Of a stretch of DNA of 23,108 bases, positions 14,712 to 22,977 are shown in pieces (the first letter of the stretch is position 1; each line of letters opens with the position of its first letter). Position numbers and translations under genes: made by a program. The stretch spans positions 1 through 23,108 of the forward strand of contig CAZMTO010000025.1 in assembly GCA_964569265.1 (NCBI GenBank), written 5' to 3'. Source of the DNA: Avidehalobacter sp964569265 (GTDB lineage: Bacteria; Bacillota; Dehalobacteriia; UBA4068; UBA4997). The notes under the pieces were generated by a model, which was given only the letters and a program-made list of their open reading frames with translations, was not told the origin of the DNA and did not search any database.

Positions 14712-17700
14712 ATGGGTATAATTAAAACAGCCGTTAAACGCAAAGTTACGGTTTTAATGGCGTTTATATGTATAGTTGTGTTGGGTATGGTGTCTTTTAC
14801 CGGGTTAGGTATGGACCTTATGCCGGATATGGAGCTGCCTGTTGCACTGGTTATGACTACCTACAGCGGCGCCGGCAGTGAAGAAGTTGAAAGTATGGTG
14901 ACCAAAACCATTGAAAGTGCTGTGGCTTCGGTAGAGGGCCTGGATACGATAACATCAGTATCATCAACGGGCAGTTCAATGGTTATGGTGCAATATGGCT
15001 GGAGCGCTGACCTTGATGTGGCGATGCAGGACTTGCGCGAGCAGGTGAGTATGATAGAAAGCTACCTGCCCGACGATGCCGGCACGCCAATGGTTATGAA
15101 GCTTAATATGAATTCTATGCCGGTAATGGTTATGGCGGCCTCCGGCAGCACCAGTTTGTCGGACTTAAAGGAGACGGTGGATAACGATATTGTGCCGGTT
15201 CTCGAACGTCAGGCCGGTGTAGCATCGGTTACGGTGGGCGGCGGTTATGTTGAGACCATTGACGTGGTAGTTGCCCCGCAAACGCTGGAAAATTACAGCC
15301 TGTCGCTTAACAGCATTGTGGCGGCTATTGCTTCCAACAACATCAATATGGCGGCAGGTCAGGTTGTTGACGGCGGCAAAAACCTTACCGTACGTTTAAT
15401 CGGTAAGTACGAAAAACTGTCGGATGTAGAAAACGTAGATATTACGCTGCCTACCGGCGGTATGGTAAAGCTTAAGGATATTGCTTCGGTAAAGCTGGTG
15501 CAGAGTATGGACAGCGCCAACGTTTATCAAAACGGCAACCCGGCGGTATACTTTGCTATCAGCAAGCAGAGCGATGCCAACACCGTAGAAACTGCGGCTA
15601 ATGTACAGCAGGCTATTGCCGAGCTTAGCGCTACCCTGCCCGGTGACATCCACTTTGAAGAAGCCTATAACCAGGCCGATATGATTAACGATACGATTGA
15701 TAACCTGGTAAGCAGCTTGTTGCAGGGCGTAATTTTGTCGGTTATTGTACTGTTTTTGTTCTTGCGCAGCATACGCAGTACCATTATTATTGCCATTTCC
15801 ATACCGGTATCGCTTATTGCTACCTTTATGCTTATGGGCTTTGCCGATATGACCTTTAATATGCTGACTTTGGGCGGTATGGCGTTGGGCGCCGGTATGA
15901 TGATCGACAGCTCTATCGTTATTCTGGAAAATATTCAGCGTCTGCGTACCGACGGTTATTCGGCCTTTGATGCTTCGGTTTACGGTGCCAAACAGATGGC
16001 GCTGGCGGTAATTTCGTCTACCTTAACTACTGTAGCCATCTTTTTGCCTATAGCCTTTACCGACGGTCTGGCATCTATTTTGTTTACTGATATGGCGCTG
16101 GTTATCAGCTTTGCGCTTATGGCCAGCTTAATAACCGGTTTGATACTGGTACCTATGCTGTGTTCGGTTTTGCTGCACCCCGAAGCCAGCTACAGCACTG
16201 AGGGCGGTGGTCTTAAAGCTAAAATAGGCAAGGCGCAAAATGCCTTTGCCGACGGCTTTGATAAAATACGTGAGCGCTACACCAAAATATTGGCTTATTG
16301 TATGCATCACCGCAAACGCACGGTGCTGGTGGTTTGCGTGCTGTTTGTAATTTCTCTGGGGCTGGTGGGCATTGTCGGTATGGAATTTATGCCTTCTCAG
16401 GCCAGCGGTGCTATGACGGTAAGCATTACCCTGGAGGACGGTACTGCCAAGGCCGAAACCCAGCGTTATGCCGACCGTGCCCAGCAGATAATTGTTGATA
16501 CCTGCGGCGATGATTTGGAAAATATGCTGGCCGTTGTTGGGGGCAGCCCCATGAGTATGACCGGCGGTTCGGCAGAAAACACCGCCAGTATGATGCTTAC
16601 TATGGTTAGTGAAAAGGAACGCAGCAAGGATATTAACGATTTGGCAGACGAGCTGCGTACTAATCTGGGCGATATTGCCGGTGCTGAAATAAGCGTAAGC
16701 GTAAGCGATATGATGAGTATGAGTTCTTCCAGCAGCAGCAGCGGTGCTACCCTTAATATTTACGGTGATGATCTGGATATTCTGCGCGAGATATCGGATA
16801 AGGTTTGCGCTATTATGGAAACTATGCCGGCTGCCCGCGAGGTAGAAAGCAGTATGGAAGATGCTCTGCCGGTATTAGAGGTTTCGATTAACGGCAACAA
16901 GGCTTCTCAGCTTGGTATGACTGTACCGCAGGTTGCCGGTGCTATCAGCACCTATGTTAACGGCGTAACTGCTTCTCAGTTTACTATGGAAGACGGCGAC
17001 GAAATTGACATTGACGTTATGGTGCCCGAAGAATATCAGGATAATCTGGACGTTATCCTTAACCAGCGTATGATGTCGCCCAGCGGTGCGGTTTACCGTT
17101 TGGCCGATGTTGTAACGGTAACCGAAGGCTTGGGCCCGCTTTCTATTAACCGAACCGACCAGGAACGTTATGTAAGCGTAAGCTGTTCTCTGGTAGGGCA
17201 GGACTTAAATTCGTTTACGGCGGAATTGGAAGATAAGCTGGATGCTGAGCTGATTTTGCCCGATGGCTACCGTATATCCAACGAGGGCAGCTACCAGCAG
17301 ATGATGGAATCGTTTGGCAGCCTGGGCTGGGCAATGTTGTTGGGCCTGCTGCTGGTATATATGATTATGGCATCGCTGTACGAATCCTTCAGCCAGCCGT
17401 TTATCATCTTCTTTACCCTGCCTACTGCGTTTATTGGCGCGTTTGTCGGTCTGTTTATTACCGGCAGATCTCTGGACGTTACCGGTATGATTGGTATGCT
17501 GATGCTGATTGGTGTAGTTATTAACAACGGTATCGTTTTGGTAGACTCTATTAACGACTTCCGCCGGACGGAGGGTATGTCGATAGACGATGCAATTATG
17601 AAGGCTGCACCCCTGCGTTTGCGCCCGGTACTTATGACGGCGCTGACCACGATACTTTCTATGGTGCCGATGGCCTTTTTTGCCAGCGACGGTGGCCAGA

Positions 17701-17867
17701 TGATGGCCGGTTTGGCAACGGTAGTAATGTTCGGTTTGGCGTTTTCTACCTTTATGACCCTGCTGTTTGTGCCGGTGGTTTACAGCCTGTTTGACCAGTT
17801 TGCGGCCAAGATGGGGCGTCGTAAAAACGAAAAAGCCGGCGGTTTGCGTGCCGTAGAAGAAAATTAA
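14712..17867 (+). CDS. RND family multidrug efflux transporter (HAE1 type)
   Basis: 1051 residues, the normal size for AcrB-like pumps. It has an N-terminal membrane helix (about 10-30), a large periplasmic porter/docking loop, helices at about 335-480, a second periplasmic half, and C-terminal helices to ~1035. Typical motifs are GLGMDLMPDMELP near residue 32 and GMMIDSSIVILEN in helix 4. The AcrB proton-relay pair D407-D408 reads Asp399-Ser400 here, and the K940 position reads Asn938, as in many Firmicute HAE1 pumps. A Ser run lies near residue 672. It is a proton-driven exporter of unknown substrate, made with its adaptor (27 nt upstream) and a TolC-family partner (106 nt downstream). Confidence 0.93.
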   Translation: MGIIKTAVKRKVTVLMAFICIVVLGMVSFTGLGMDLMPDMELPVALVMTTYSGAGSEEVESMVTKTIESAVASVEGLDTITSVSSTGSSMVMVQYGWSADLDVAMQDLREQVSMIESYLPDDAGTPMVMKLNMNSMPVMVMAASGSTSLSDLKETVDNDIVPVLERQAGVASVTVGGGYVETIDVVVAPQTLENYSLSLNSIVAAIASNNINMAAGQVVDGGKNLTVRLIGKYEKLSDVENVDITLPTGGMVKLKDIASVKLVQSMDSANVYQNGNPAVYFAISKQSDANTVETAANVQQAIAELSATLPGDIHFEEAYNQADMINDTIDNLVSSLLQGVILSVIVLFLFLRSIRSTIIIAISIPVSLIATFMLMGFADMTFNMLTLGGMALGAGMMIDSSIVILENIQRLRTDGYSAFDASVYGAKQMALAVISSTLTTVAIFLPIAFTDGLASILFTDMALVISFALMASLITGLILVPMLCSVLLHPEASYSTEGGGLKAKIGKAQNAFADGFDKIRERYTKILAYCMHHRKRTVLVVCVLFVISLGLVGIVGMEFMPSQASGAMTVSITLEDGTAKAETQRYADRAQQIIVDTCGDDLENMLAVVGGSPMSMTGGSAENTASMMLTMVSEKERSKDINDLADELRTNLGDIAGAEISVSVSDMMSMSSSSSSSGATLNIYGDDLDILREISDKVCAIMETMPAAREVESSMEDALPVLEVSINGNKASQLGMTVPQVAGAISTYVNGVTASQFTMEDGDEIDIDVMVPEEYQDNLDVILNQRMMSPSGAVYRLADVVTVTEGLGPLSINRTDQERYVSVSCSLVGQDLNSFTAELEDKLDAELILPDGYRISNEGSYQQMMESFGSLGWAMLLGLLLVYMIMASLYESFSQPFIIFFTLPTAFIGAFVGLFITGRSLDVTGMIGMLMLIGVVINNGIVLVDSINDFRRTEGMSIDDAIMKAAPLRLRPVLMTALTTILSMVPMAFFASDGGQMMAGLATVVMFGLAFSTFMTLLFVPVVYSLFDQFAAKMGRRKNEKAGGLRAVEEN

Positions 17868-17885
17868 AAGCAAAAAAATTAAAAT

Positions 17886-17913
17886 TTGCGGATAAATTGT
17901 GTATAGATAAAAT
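17886..17913 (+). promoter_or_regulatory. Possible internal promoter before the TolC-family gene
   Basis: TTGCGG (17886-17891), 16-bp spacer, TAAAAT (17908-17913). The same gap has a near-duplicated TTGT(GT)ATAGATAAAA (17897-17912 and 17923-17936) and a GC hairpin GCCGC / GCGGC close to the Shine-Dalgarno. It could allow separate expression of the outer component. Confidence 0.3.
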
Positions 17914-17973
17914 TGTGCAAAATTGTATAGATAAAACGCCGCTGTTCTGCGCGGCAATTTGGAGGGAACTGTT

Positions 17974-19155
17974 ATGAAAAAAATTAAACTGGCCTGTGCG
18001 GGTATGGCTCTTATTGTGGCGCTTAGTGCGCCGCAGGCGGCCTTTGCCAAAATGCTGCCTGCCCCGATAGACGGTGATACCACAACTGCCGGTACATCGG
18101 CTGCGGTTGAGCCGGCAGGTTCGGCTACTATAGAAGCCACCCTGACCGGTGAGGTAAAAAACATCAGCCTTAACGAGGCTATGGAGCTGGCGTTGGCTAA
18201 CAGCAGCGATGTTTTAGAGGCCAAAAATAATCTGGAGGACGCTAAAATAAACAAAGAGCGTGCCCTGCGTCAGGTAAAAAGCATGAGCAAGTATTTGTCG
18301 GACAGCAACGTTAATATGCAGGCGTTGGAATACGCTGCCGACCTTTACAAGCAGCAGCTTATAATTTACGAAAACGCCTACGAATTGCAGCAATCGGCGG
18401 CCAAATTGCAGGCCATACAAAAATATTACACTGTGCTGTGTGACGGAAAATCGGAAACTGCGGCTATGTATGCCTACACCAAGGCACAAAATCAGCAGAA
18501 ATCGGTAAATGCGCGCTTTGAGCAGGGTATGGCCACCAAGCTGGAAAAATTGCAGGCCGAAACTCAGGTAAATGCGGCCAAGGCAGCGTTAGATGCTGCG
18601 CGTACTGCCACCGTGCAGGACAAACGCGCTTTGAGCATTTTGCTGGGGCAGGATGCCGAAACCAACTGGACACCTACCACACAGCTTACCTACGAGCCTT
18701 TGTTGATTGCTGACGTTGATGCTAAGGTGCAGGAGATGGTAGACAATGCTCCGTCGGTAAAAATTGCCAATGCTACCTTTGAAATTGCCGAAATTCAGTA
18801 TGTGTATAACAAGGCCGGCAAGGGCGGCACCTACGATGGCAAACTGGCCGACATTGCATATGATACTGCCAAAATTCAGCACGACAACACCCTGCGCCAA
18901 ACCTACGCTAACGCTAAAGGTATGCTGGAAAACCTGAGTCTGGCAAGATCTCAGTACGAAATTTATGAGGAAAGCCAGCAACTGTTAGAGGAGGTTTATC
19001 GCCTGACCCAGTTGCAGTATGATAACGGGCTTAATACGCAAAACGATGTACAGTCGGCAGCGGCTGACATTGTAAGCAACGATTCCAAGCGTTTGACGGC
19101 ATTGTTACAGTATAATGTAGCCAAAACGGCAATCGAACAGGGGATCATACAGTAA
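17974..19155 (+). CDS. TolC-family outer membrane efflux protein-like (OEP domain)
   Basis: 393 residues from ATG 17974 with GGAGGG (17961-17966) 7 nt upstream; the TTG at 17959 overlaps the Shine-Dalgarno. Signal peptide to about residue 25 (AFA), a ~35-residue Ala/Thr-rich linker, then two OEP-type helical halves. The first starts ISLNEAMELALANSSDVLEA and includes RFEQGMATKLEKLQAETQV; the second ends LQYDNGLNTQNDVQSAAADI, the usual position of the family's final motif. It is shorter than typical TolC (420-490), and I cannot find the aromatic, Pro-containing strand hairpins between the helices that form the outer-membrane barrel. Last gene of the RND operon; a repeat starts 2 nt after the stop. 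Confidence 0.85.
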   Translation: MKKIKLACAGMALIVALSAPQAAFAKMLPAPIDGDTTTAGTSAAVEPAGSATIEATLTGEVKNISLNEAMELALANSSDVLEAKNNLEDAKINKERALRQVKSMSKYLSDSNVNMQALEYAADLYKQQLIIYENAYELQQSAAKLQAIQKYYTVLCDGKSETAAMYAYTKAQNQQKSVNARFEQGMATKLEKLQAETQVNAAKAALDAARTATVQDKRALSILLGQDAETNWTPTTQLTYEPLLIADVDAKVQEMVDNAPSVKIANATFEIAEIQYVYNKAGKGGTYDGKLADIAYDTAKIQHDNTLRQTYANAKGMLENLSLARSQYEIYEESQQLLEEVYRLTQLQYDNGLNTQNDVQSAAADIVSNDSKRLTALLQYNVAKTAIEQGIIQ

Positions 19156-19157
19156 AA

Positions 19158-19247
19158 GCGACAACTACACGTCGTCTGCGGTGTCGTCAGCCGTCTCGCT
19201 TGTCGGCTCGCCGTCGGACTCCTTGCATCCGGCGCACATTTGCGCTT
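19158..19247. repeat. Dispersed repeat, unit 1 (90 bp)
   Basis: Begins GCGACAACTACACGTCGTC and ends CATTTGCGCTT. Almost identical to 19291-19379 and related to 6153-6250 (shared CTCGCTTGTCGGC, CCTTGCATC and CAATAACGGCAC/GACAACTGCAC-like starts). It starts 2 nt after the TolC stop codon. Non-coding. Confidence 0.85.
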
Positions 19248-19290
19248 TTACAGGTTGGCGGTGTGCGTAACGGTACATCATCGGTTGTGT

Positions 19291-19379
19291 GCGACAACTG
19301 CACGTCGTCTGCGGTGTCGTCAGCCGTCTCGCTTGTCGGCTCGCCGTCGGATCCTTGCATCCGGCGCACATTTGCGCTT
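19291..19379. repeat. Dispersed repeat, unit 2 (89 bp)
   Basis: Differs from unit 1 by one substitution near its start and a 1-bp deletion (CGGATCC for CGGACTCC). A 43-bp unrelated spacer separates the units. The 437-bp intergenic region 19156-19592 thus consists of both repeats, a terminator, a promoter and a 5' UTR; no gene is present. Confidence 0.85.
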
Positions 19380-19411
19380 GCTTATGCGCTGTATATATTC
19401 AAAACCAAAAG

Positions 19412-19446
19412 CTTGCTTCTGCTCTATAGGCGGGGGCAAGTTTTTT
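19412..19446 (+). terminator. Rho-independent terminator of the RND operon
   Basis: 11-bp stem CTTGCTTCTGC (19412-19422) / GCGGGGGCAAG (19430-19440) including three G-T wobbles, loop TCTATAG, then TTTTTT. Confidence 0.85.
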
Positions 19447-19482
19447 CTTAGGGGCAAAACCCCGATTATTTTACAAAAACAG

Positions 19483-19511
19483 TTGAGGAATTATACAAAA
19501 AATATTATAAT
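19483..19511 (+). promoter_or_regulatory. Sigma-A-type promoter of the C-terminal SLH gene
   Basis: TTGAGG (19483-19488), 17-bp spacer, perfect TATAAT (19506-19511). The ~75-nt leader includes a hairpin AATATT (19563-19568) / AATATT (19573-19578) ending directly at the Shine-Dalgarno AAGGAGG (19579-19585), of a kind that could stabilise an abundant surface-protein mRNA. Confidence 0.65.
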
Positions 19512-19592
19512 AGTATAAAGTTGTAGTTGTGTGCTGCTGCGGCAGAGCATAATTGAGCGAACAATATTTGATAATATTAAGGAGGAAAAACA

Positions 19593-20957
19593 ATGAAAAC
19601 GGTATTTAACGGTAAAAAACTGGCGGCGCAGTTGCTGGCGGTGATAATGCTGCTGCTTATGTGTGCCCCGGCATTTGCGGCCAACAGTGATGCCTCGGCG
19701 CCTTCGGTGTTTAAGGACGATTCTATCATTGTGAACAAAACGCAGGTAGAAAGCGGCAAGGTGAAGATCGACAATATTAAGATGACGGCTTCATCCAGCG
19801 AAAAATTTGTAATGATTGAAAAGGCTGCTATGAGCTATGCAGCGCAAAAGGGGCTTAATATTGGTATTACCACCAATTATATGCAGATAAGCTTTCCGGC
19901 TGCGGCTATTGTAAATTCTGACGAATGGAAGCGCGCGGCAAATTCTACCCCCAACTTTAGCTTTGTGGTAGAGCTCAACGATGATTACACCTTTGCTAAT
20001 CTTAATCAGGCTTTTTCTACCACTATGCGCAGCAAGCTGGGCTGCACTACCTTTTCTCCCAACGGTTTAAGTGTAGAATTTTACCTGCGTGGCGGCAACC
20101 AGAGCTATGTTTACATCAATACCATTAACAGCGATATGACGCTTACTTATGACTATGCGGTAGAATATCGCGGGGCCGCTACCCGCCCGGCAGAAAAAAC
20201 TCTGGCGCTGGTTTGGGCCGATATGGACCGCAAGCTGGACAGCACCAAGATAACTAACGTGCTGTTGGCTTCTAAGGTAGATACTGCCGCTAAAACCGTT
20301 ACCGTAAAAACTCCTTATGTTTGCGGCGCTTATATGATGGCCGGCCAGACCAATGCTGATAACACCAAAACCGTGTTTGCAGCGCAGGCAACTACCCCTG
20401 GTCTTGACGGTACGGTAAACACCAAGGGAGTGCCCGCGTGGGCGGCTGCCAGTGTGGCGGCTATGCAGCAGCAGGCTGTGGTTAGCAGCAACCTTACCGG
20501 CAGAAACTTTTCGGCGCCGATAACCCGTGCCGAATTTGCTGCTTATATTGCACGTTTGCTTAATGTTCCGCAGACGGTGACCGGTGGCAACCCCTTTAAA
20601 GATGTAAAGGCTACCGATACTTATTACAAGGAAATTTTGGCGGCTGCCAACGCCGGTTTGGTTGCCGGCCGTGACAGCACCACTTTTGACCCTAACGCCA
20701 GCATTACCCGCCAGGAAATGGCCGTAATGTTTGCGCGTGCGCTTAATCATTCGCAGATAATTGCATCGGTGGAGGCTACCAAGCTTAATGCTATGCCCGA
20801 TGCTGCCAAGGTTGCCGAATGGGCCAAGGGCAGCGCGGCTATGTGTGTAAATTCGGCACTTATAGCCGGTAAAGACGGCGGCAATTTTGCACCGCTGGAT
20901 AACACCAGTTGGACTGAAGCTGTGGTAATGCTTTCTCGACTGGCAAATATGCTGTAA
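19593..20957 (+). CDS. Secreted SLH-domain surface protein (C-terminal SLH)
   Basis: 454 residues. Signal peptide residues 1-29 (AFA cleavage). About 240 residues of unrecognised, beta-rich sequence follow. Three SLH repeats occupy roughly 280-454: the first contains APITRAEFAAYIARLLN, the second FKDVKATDTYYKEILAAANA and then FDPNASITRQEMAV, and the third GKDGGNFAPLDNTSWTEAV. The C-terminal SLH block would anchor the protein to the wall and present the N-terminal domain outwards, the opposite order to the SLH protein at 11847. It has its own strong promoter and Shine-Dalgarno. The DUF5693-type gene starts 22 nt later and may be cotranscribed. Confidence 0.88.
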   Translation: MKTVFNGKKLAAQLLAVIMLLLMCAPAFAANSDASAPSVFKDDSIIVNKTQVESGKVKIDNIKMTASSSEKFVMIEKAAMSYAAQKGLNIGITTNYMQISFPAAAIVNSDEWKRAANSTPNFSFVVELNDDYTFANLNQAFSTTMRSKLGCTTFSPNGLSVEFYLRGGNQSYVYINTINSDMTLTYDYAVEYRGAATRPAEKTLALVWADMDRKLDSTKITNVLLASKVDTAAKTVTVKTPYVCGAYMMAGQTNADNTKTVFAAQATTPGLDGTVNTKGVPAWAAASVAAMQQQAVVSSNLTGRNFSAPITRAEFAAYIARLLNVPQTVTGGNPFKDVKATDTYYKEILAAANAGLVAGRDSTTFDPNASITRQEMAVMFARALNHSQIIASVEATKLNAMPDAAKVAEWAKGSAAMCVNSALIAGKDGGNFAPLDNTSWTEAVVMLSRLANML

Positions 20958-20979
20958 TTTTTAGGCGGAGGTTTGGCGT

Positions 20980-22977
20980 TTGAATAACATAAAACAAAAT
21001 TGGAGCCGTTGGCTGCTGTACCTGCTGATAGCGGTGGGTGTGGCGGCATCGTTGGCGGCAGTGGGGGTAAACCGTGCCGCGCAGGAGGCCGATAACCGCT
21101 CTACGCTGCTGTCTTTGGAATGGGCACAGCTAAAGGATGTTGCGGCCCGTAACGGTTATACGGCAGACGAAGCACTGGGTTATTTGCTTGGTGAGGACAG
21201 CGATTTGTTTTCCGGCGTGGTATACAAGGAGCCTACGTTGTTAGACTGGCAGACCGGCGGTTATCTGCAAATATCTACCGGGGCGCAGCTTTTAAACGAT
21301 ATGCGCAGCGGCGGATGGCAGACGGCTGATGAATTTGTGTTGGACAAAAATCATAATTATGTGCTGTTGTATGATGAAGAAATGCAGCAGCGGGTGTTTG
21401 ATCATCTGGGGCATAAAACATCGGCGCAAAACAGCCTGCATACCTTTAGCACCGGCGCAACCACGCTTTATGCGGTAGAAACCACCTACCCCTATACCGA
21501 TCTTATTGCGCTGGGCATTGGCTTTAATGATGAAGATATGGCACTGCTGGCCAAGTGGGGCTTGGGTGTGGTGGTGCAGGTGCGCAACTTCCCCAAGGTA
21601 GACGAAGAATCGCTGAATTTTGTGTTTGACGGTTTGGCTGATATGAACATTTTGGCGGCCGGCTTTAATGATACCGAGCTGCCCGGCGTTACCCAAAATG
21701 ATTGGGCAGAGGTTTCGAAATGTATGGCCGGGGTGTTGCAGGCACAAAACCTGCCCACTATGTATATTGAATTTTACAGCCAGACAGGCTTGCAGACCTT
21801 TGCCAAGGATATGAACTATAATCTGGTGCGTGTGCATCCGGTGTCAGAATCGGAGCTGACCAAGCTTTCTGACACGCGTTTGCAGGAGCGCTTTGCGTTG
21901 GCGGCCAGCGAACGCAGTATGGGTGTTTTAATGCTGCGCCTGCGCCCCACCCAAAGCCTGGACGAAGCGGCAAGCTATGTTGGTGCCGTGCATAATGCCA
22001 TTGCGGCCAAGGGTGTTGACACCAACCGCCTGACGGTGGTGCCGGATATGCAGGTTAACCGGGGCGTGCTGGCGGCGGTGCTGCTGGCGGTTTGGGCCGG
22101 CGGTGTGCTGCTGCTGCAAAGCTTTGACCTGAAAAAAACCGCGTGGATATTGGCTACGCTTGGGCTTTTGGCGGGCGGCGGCCTGTTGGCTATAGGTAAG
22201 ATTTTTTGGCTGCAAAAGCTGTTGGGCCTGGCAGCGGTAATTATATTCCCGTTTTTGGGCGTATCAACGGTGGTAAAAGAGGACGGACGCAGCTTGCCGG
22301 CGGCGGTGTTGTCGCTGTGTGCTATGACATTGATATCGCTGTGCGGCGCGGCGCTGGTGGTAGGCACGTTGTCTGACAAAGCGTTTATGTCGGGTATGAA
22401 CACCTTTAGCGGCGTAAAGCTGGGGCAGTTGGTGCCTCTGCTGCTGTTGATGATTTATCTGCTGTACAGGCTGGCTAATGACCACGGTGGCGTAAAATAC
22501 CTGCTGGTGGGCTTTTGGCGGCTTATGCAAAAGCAGGTTACTGTCGGTTTGGTGCTGCTGGGCTGTGTGGCGGCCGGCCTGCTGCTTATTTATATGCTGC
22601 GCAGCGGCAACAGTTCGGTAGGTGTGTCGGATATGGAAAGAGCCTTCCGCGCCTTTTTGGACAAGGTGCTGGTGGTTAGACCCCGCACCAAAGAATTTAT
22701 GTTTGCTCACCCGATAATGCTGGCAATGCTGTATTTCGGTTATCGGCAAAAGCTGTGGCCCCTGGTGCTGCTGGGTGCCATTGGGCAGGTTAGTCTGGTA
22801 AATACCTTTGAACATTTGCATACGCCGGTGCTGGTATCGCTGCTGCGTACCGCCAATGGTTTGGCGCTGGGGCTGGTTATCGGTGTGGCGTTGGTGTTGT
22901 TTGTAAAATATGCCGGTGGCTGGGCATACCGCAGAATCCAGGAGATAGCCCAACTGGCCGAGGATGAAAAGCTATGA
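20980..22977 (+). CDS. DUF5693-type polytopic membrane protein
   Basis: 665 residues from TTG 20980, 8 nt after GGAGG (20967-20971). One N-terminal helix (about residues 11-30) precedes a ~330-residue extracytoplasmic domain, and from about residue 365 there are seven or more membrane helices (for example VLAAVLLAVWAGGVLLL and TAWILATLGLLAGGGLLAIG) to the C-terminus. I match it to DUF5693 by length, layout and position before csaB, an arrangement I recall from Negativicutes and Clostridia; the assignment is from memory. Biochemical function is unknown, but neighbours suggest a role in making or exporting a wall polymer. Its stop overlaps the next start as ATGA. Confidence 0.7.
   Translation: MNNIKQNWSRWLLYLLIAVGVAASLAAVGVNRAAQEADNRSTLLSLEWAQLKDVAARNGYTADEALGYLLGEDSDLFSGVVYKEPTLLDWQTGGYLQISTGAQLLNDMRSGGWQTADEFVLDKNHNYVLLYDEEMQQRVFDHLGHKTSAQNSLHTFSTGATTLYAVETTYPYTDLIALGIGFNDEDMALLAKWGLGVVVQVRNFPKVDEESLNFVFDGLADMNILAAGFNDTELPGVTQNDWAEVSKCMAGVLQAQNLPTMYIEFYSQTGLQTFAKDMNYNLVRVHPVSESELTKLSDTRLQERFALAASERSMGVLMLRLRPTQSLDEAASYVGAVHNAIAAKGVDTNRLTVVPDMQVNRGVLAAVLLAVWAGGVLLLQSFDLKKTAWILATLGLLAGGGLLAIGKIFWLQKLLGLAAVIIFPFLGVSTVVKEDGRSLPAAVLSLCAMTLISLCGAALVVGTLSDKAFMSGMNTFSGVKLGQLVPLLLLMIYLLYRLANDHGGVKYLLVGFWRLMQKQVTVGLVLLGCVAAGLLLIYMLRSGNSSVGVSDMERAFRAFLDKVLVVRPRTKEFMFAHPIMLAMLYFGYRQKLWPLVLLGAIGQVSLVNTFEHLHTPVLVSLLRTANGLALGLVIGVALVLFVKYAGGWAYRRIQEIAQLAEDEKL

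Noticed and set aside
17205..18254. Long minus-strand open frame (349 codons) over the RND/TolC junction
   Set aside because: It is antisense to two secure genes, with low-complexity His/Gln/Arg-rich composition typical of shadow frames.
19165..19371. Minus-strand frames encoding repeated MCAGCK / ETADDTADD peptides
   Set aside because: They are translations of the two intergenic repeat units; the same artefact appears in the repeat after rplL.
19158..19379. Repeat pair as a CRISPR array
   Set aside because: Only two units of 90 bp with one 43-bp spacer and no cas genes; it does not fit CRISPR geometry.
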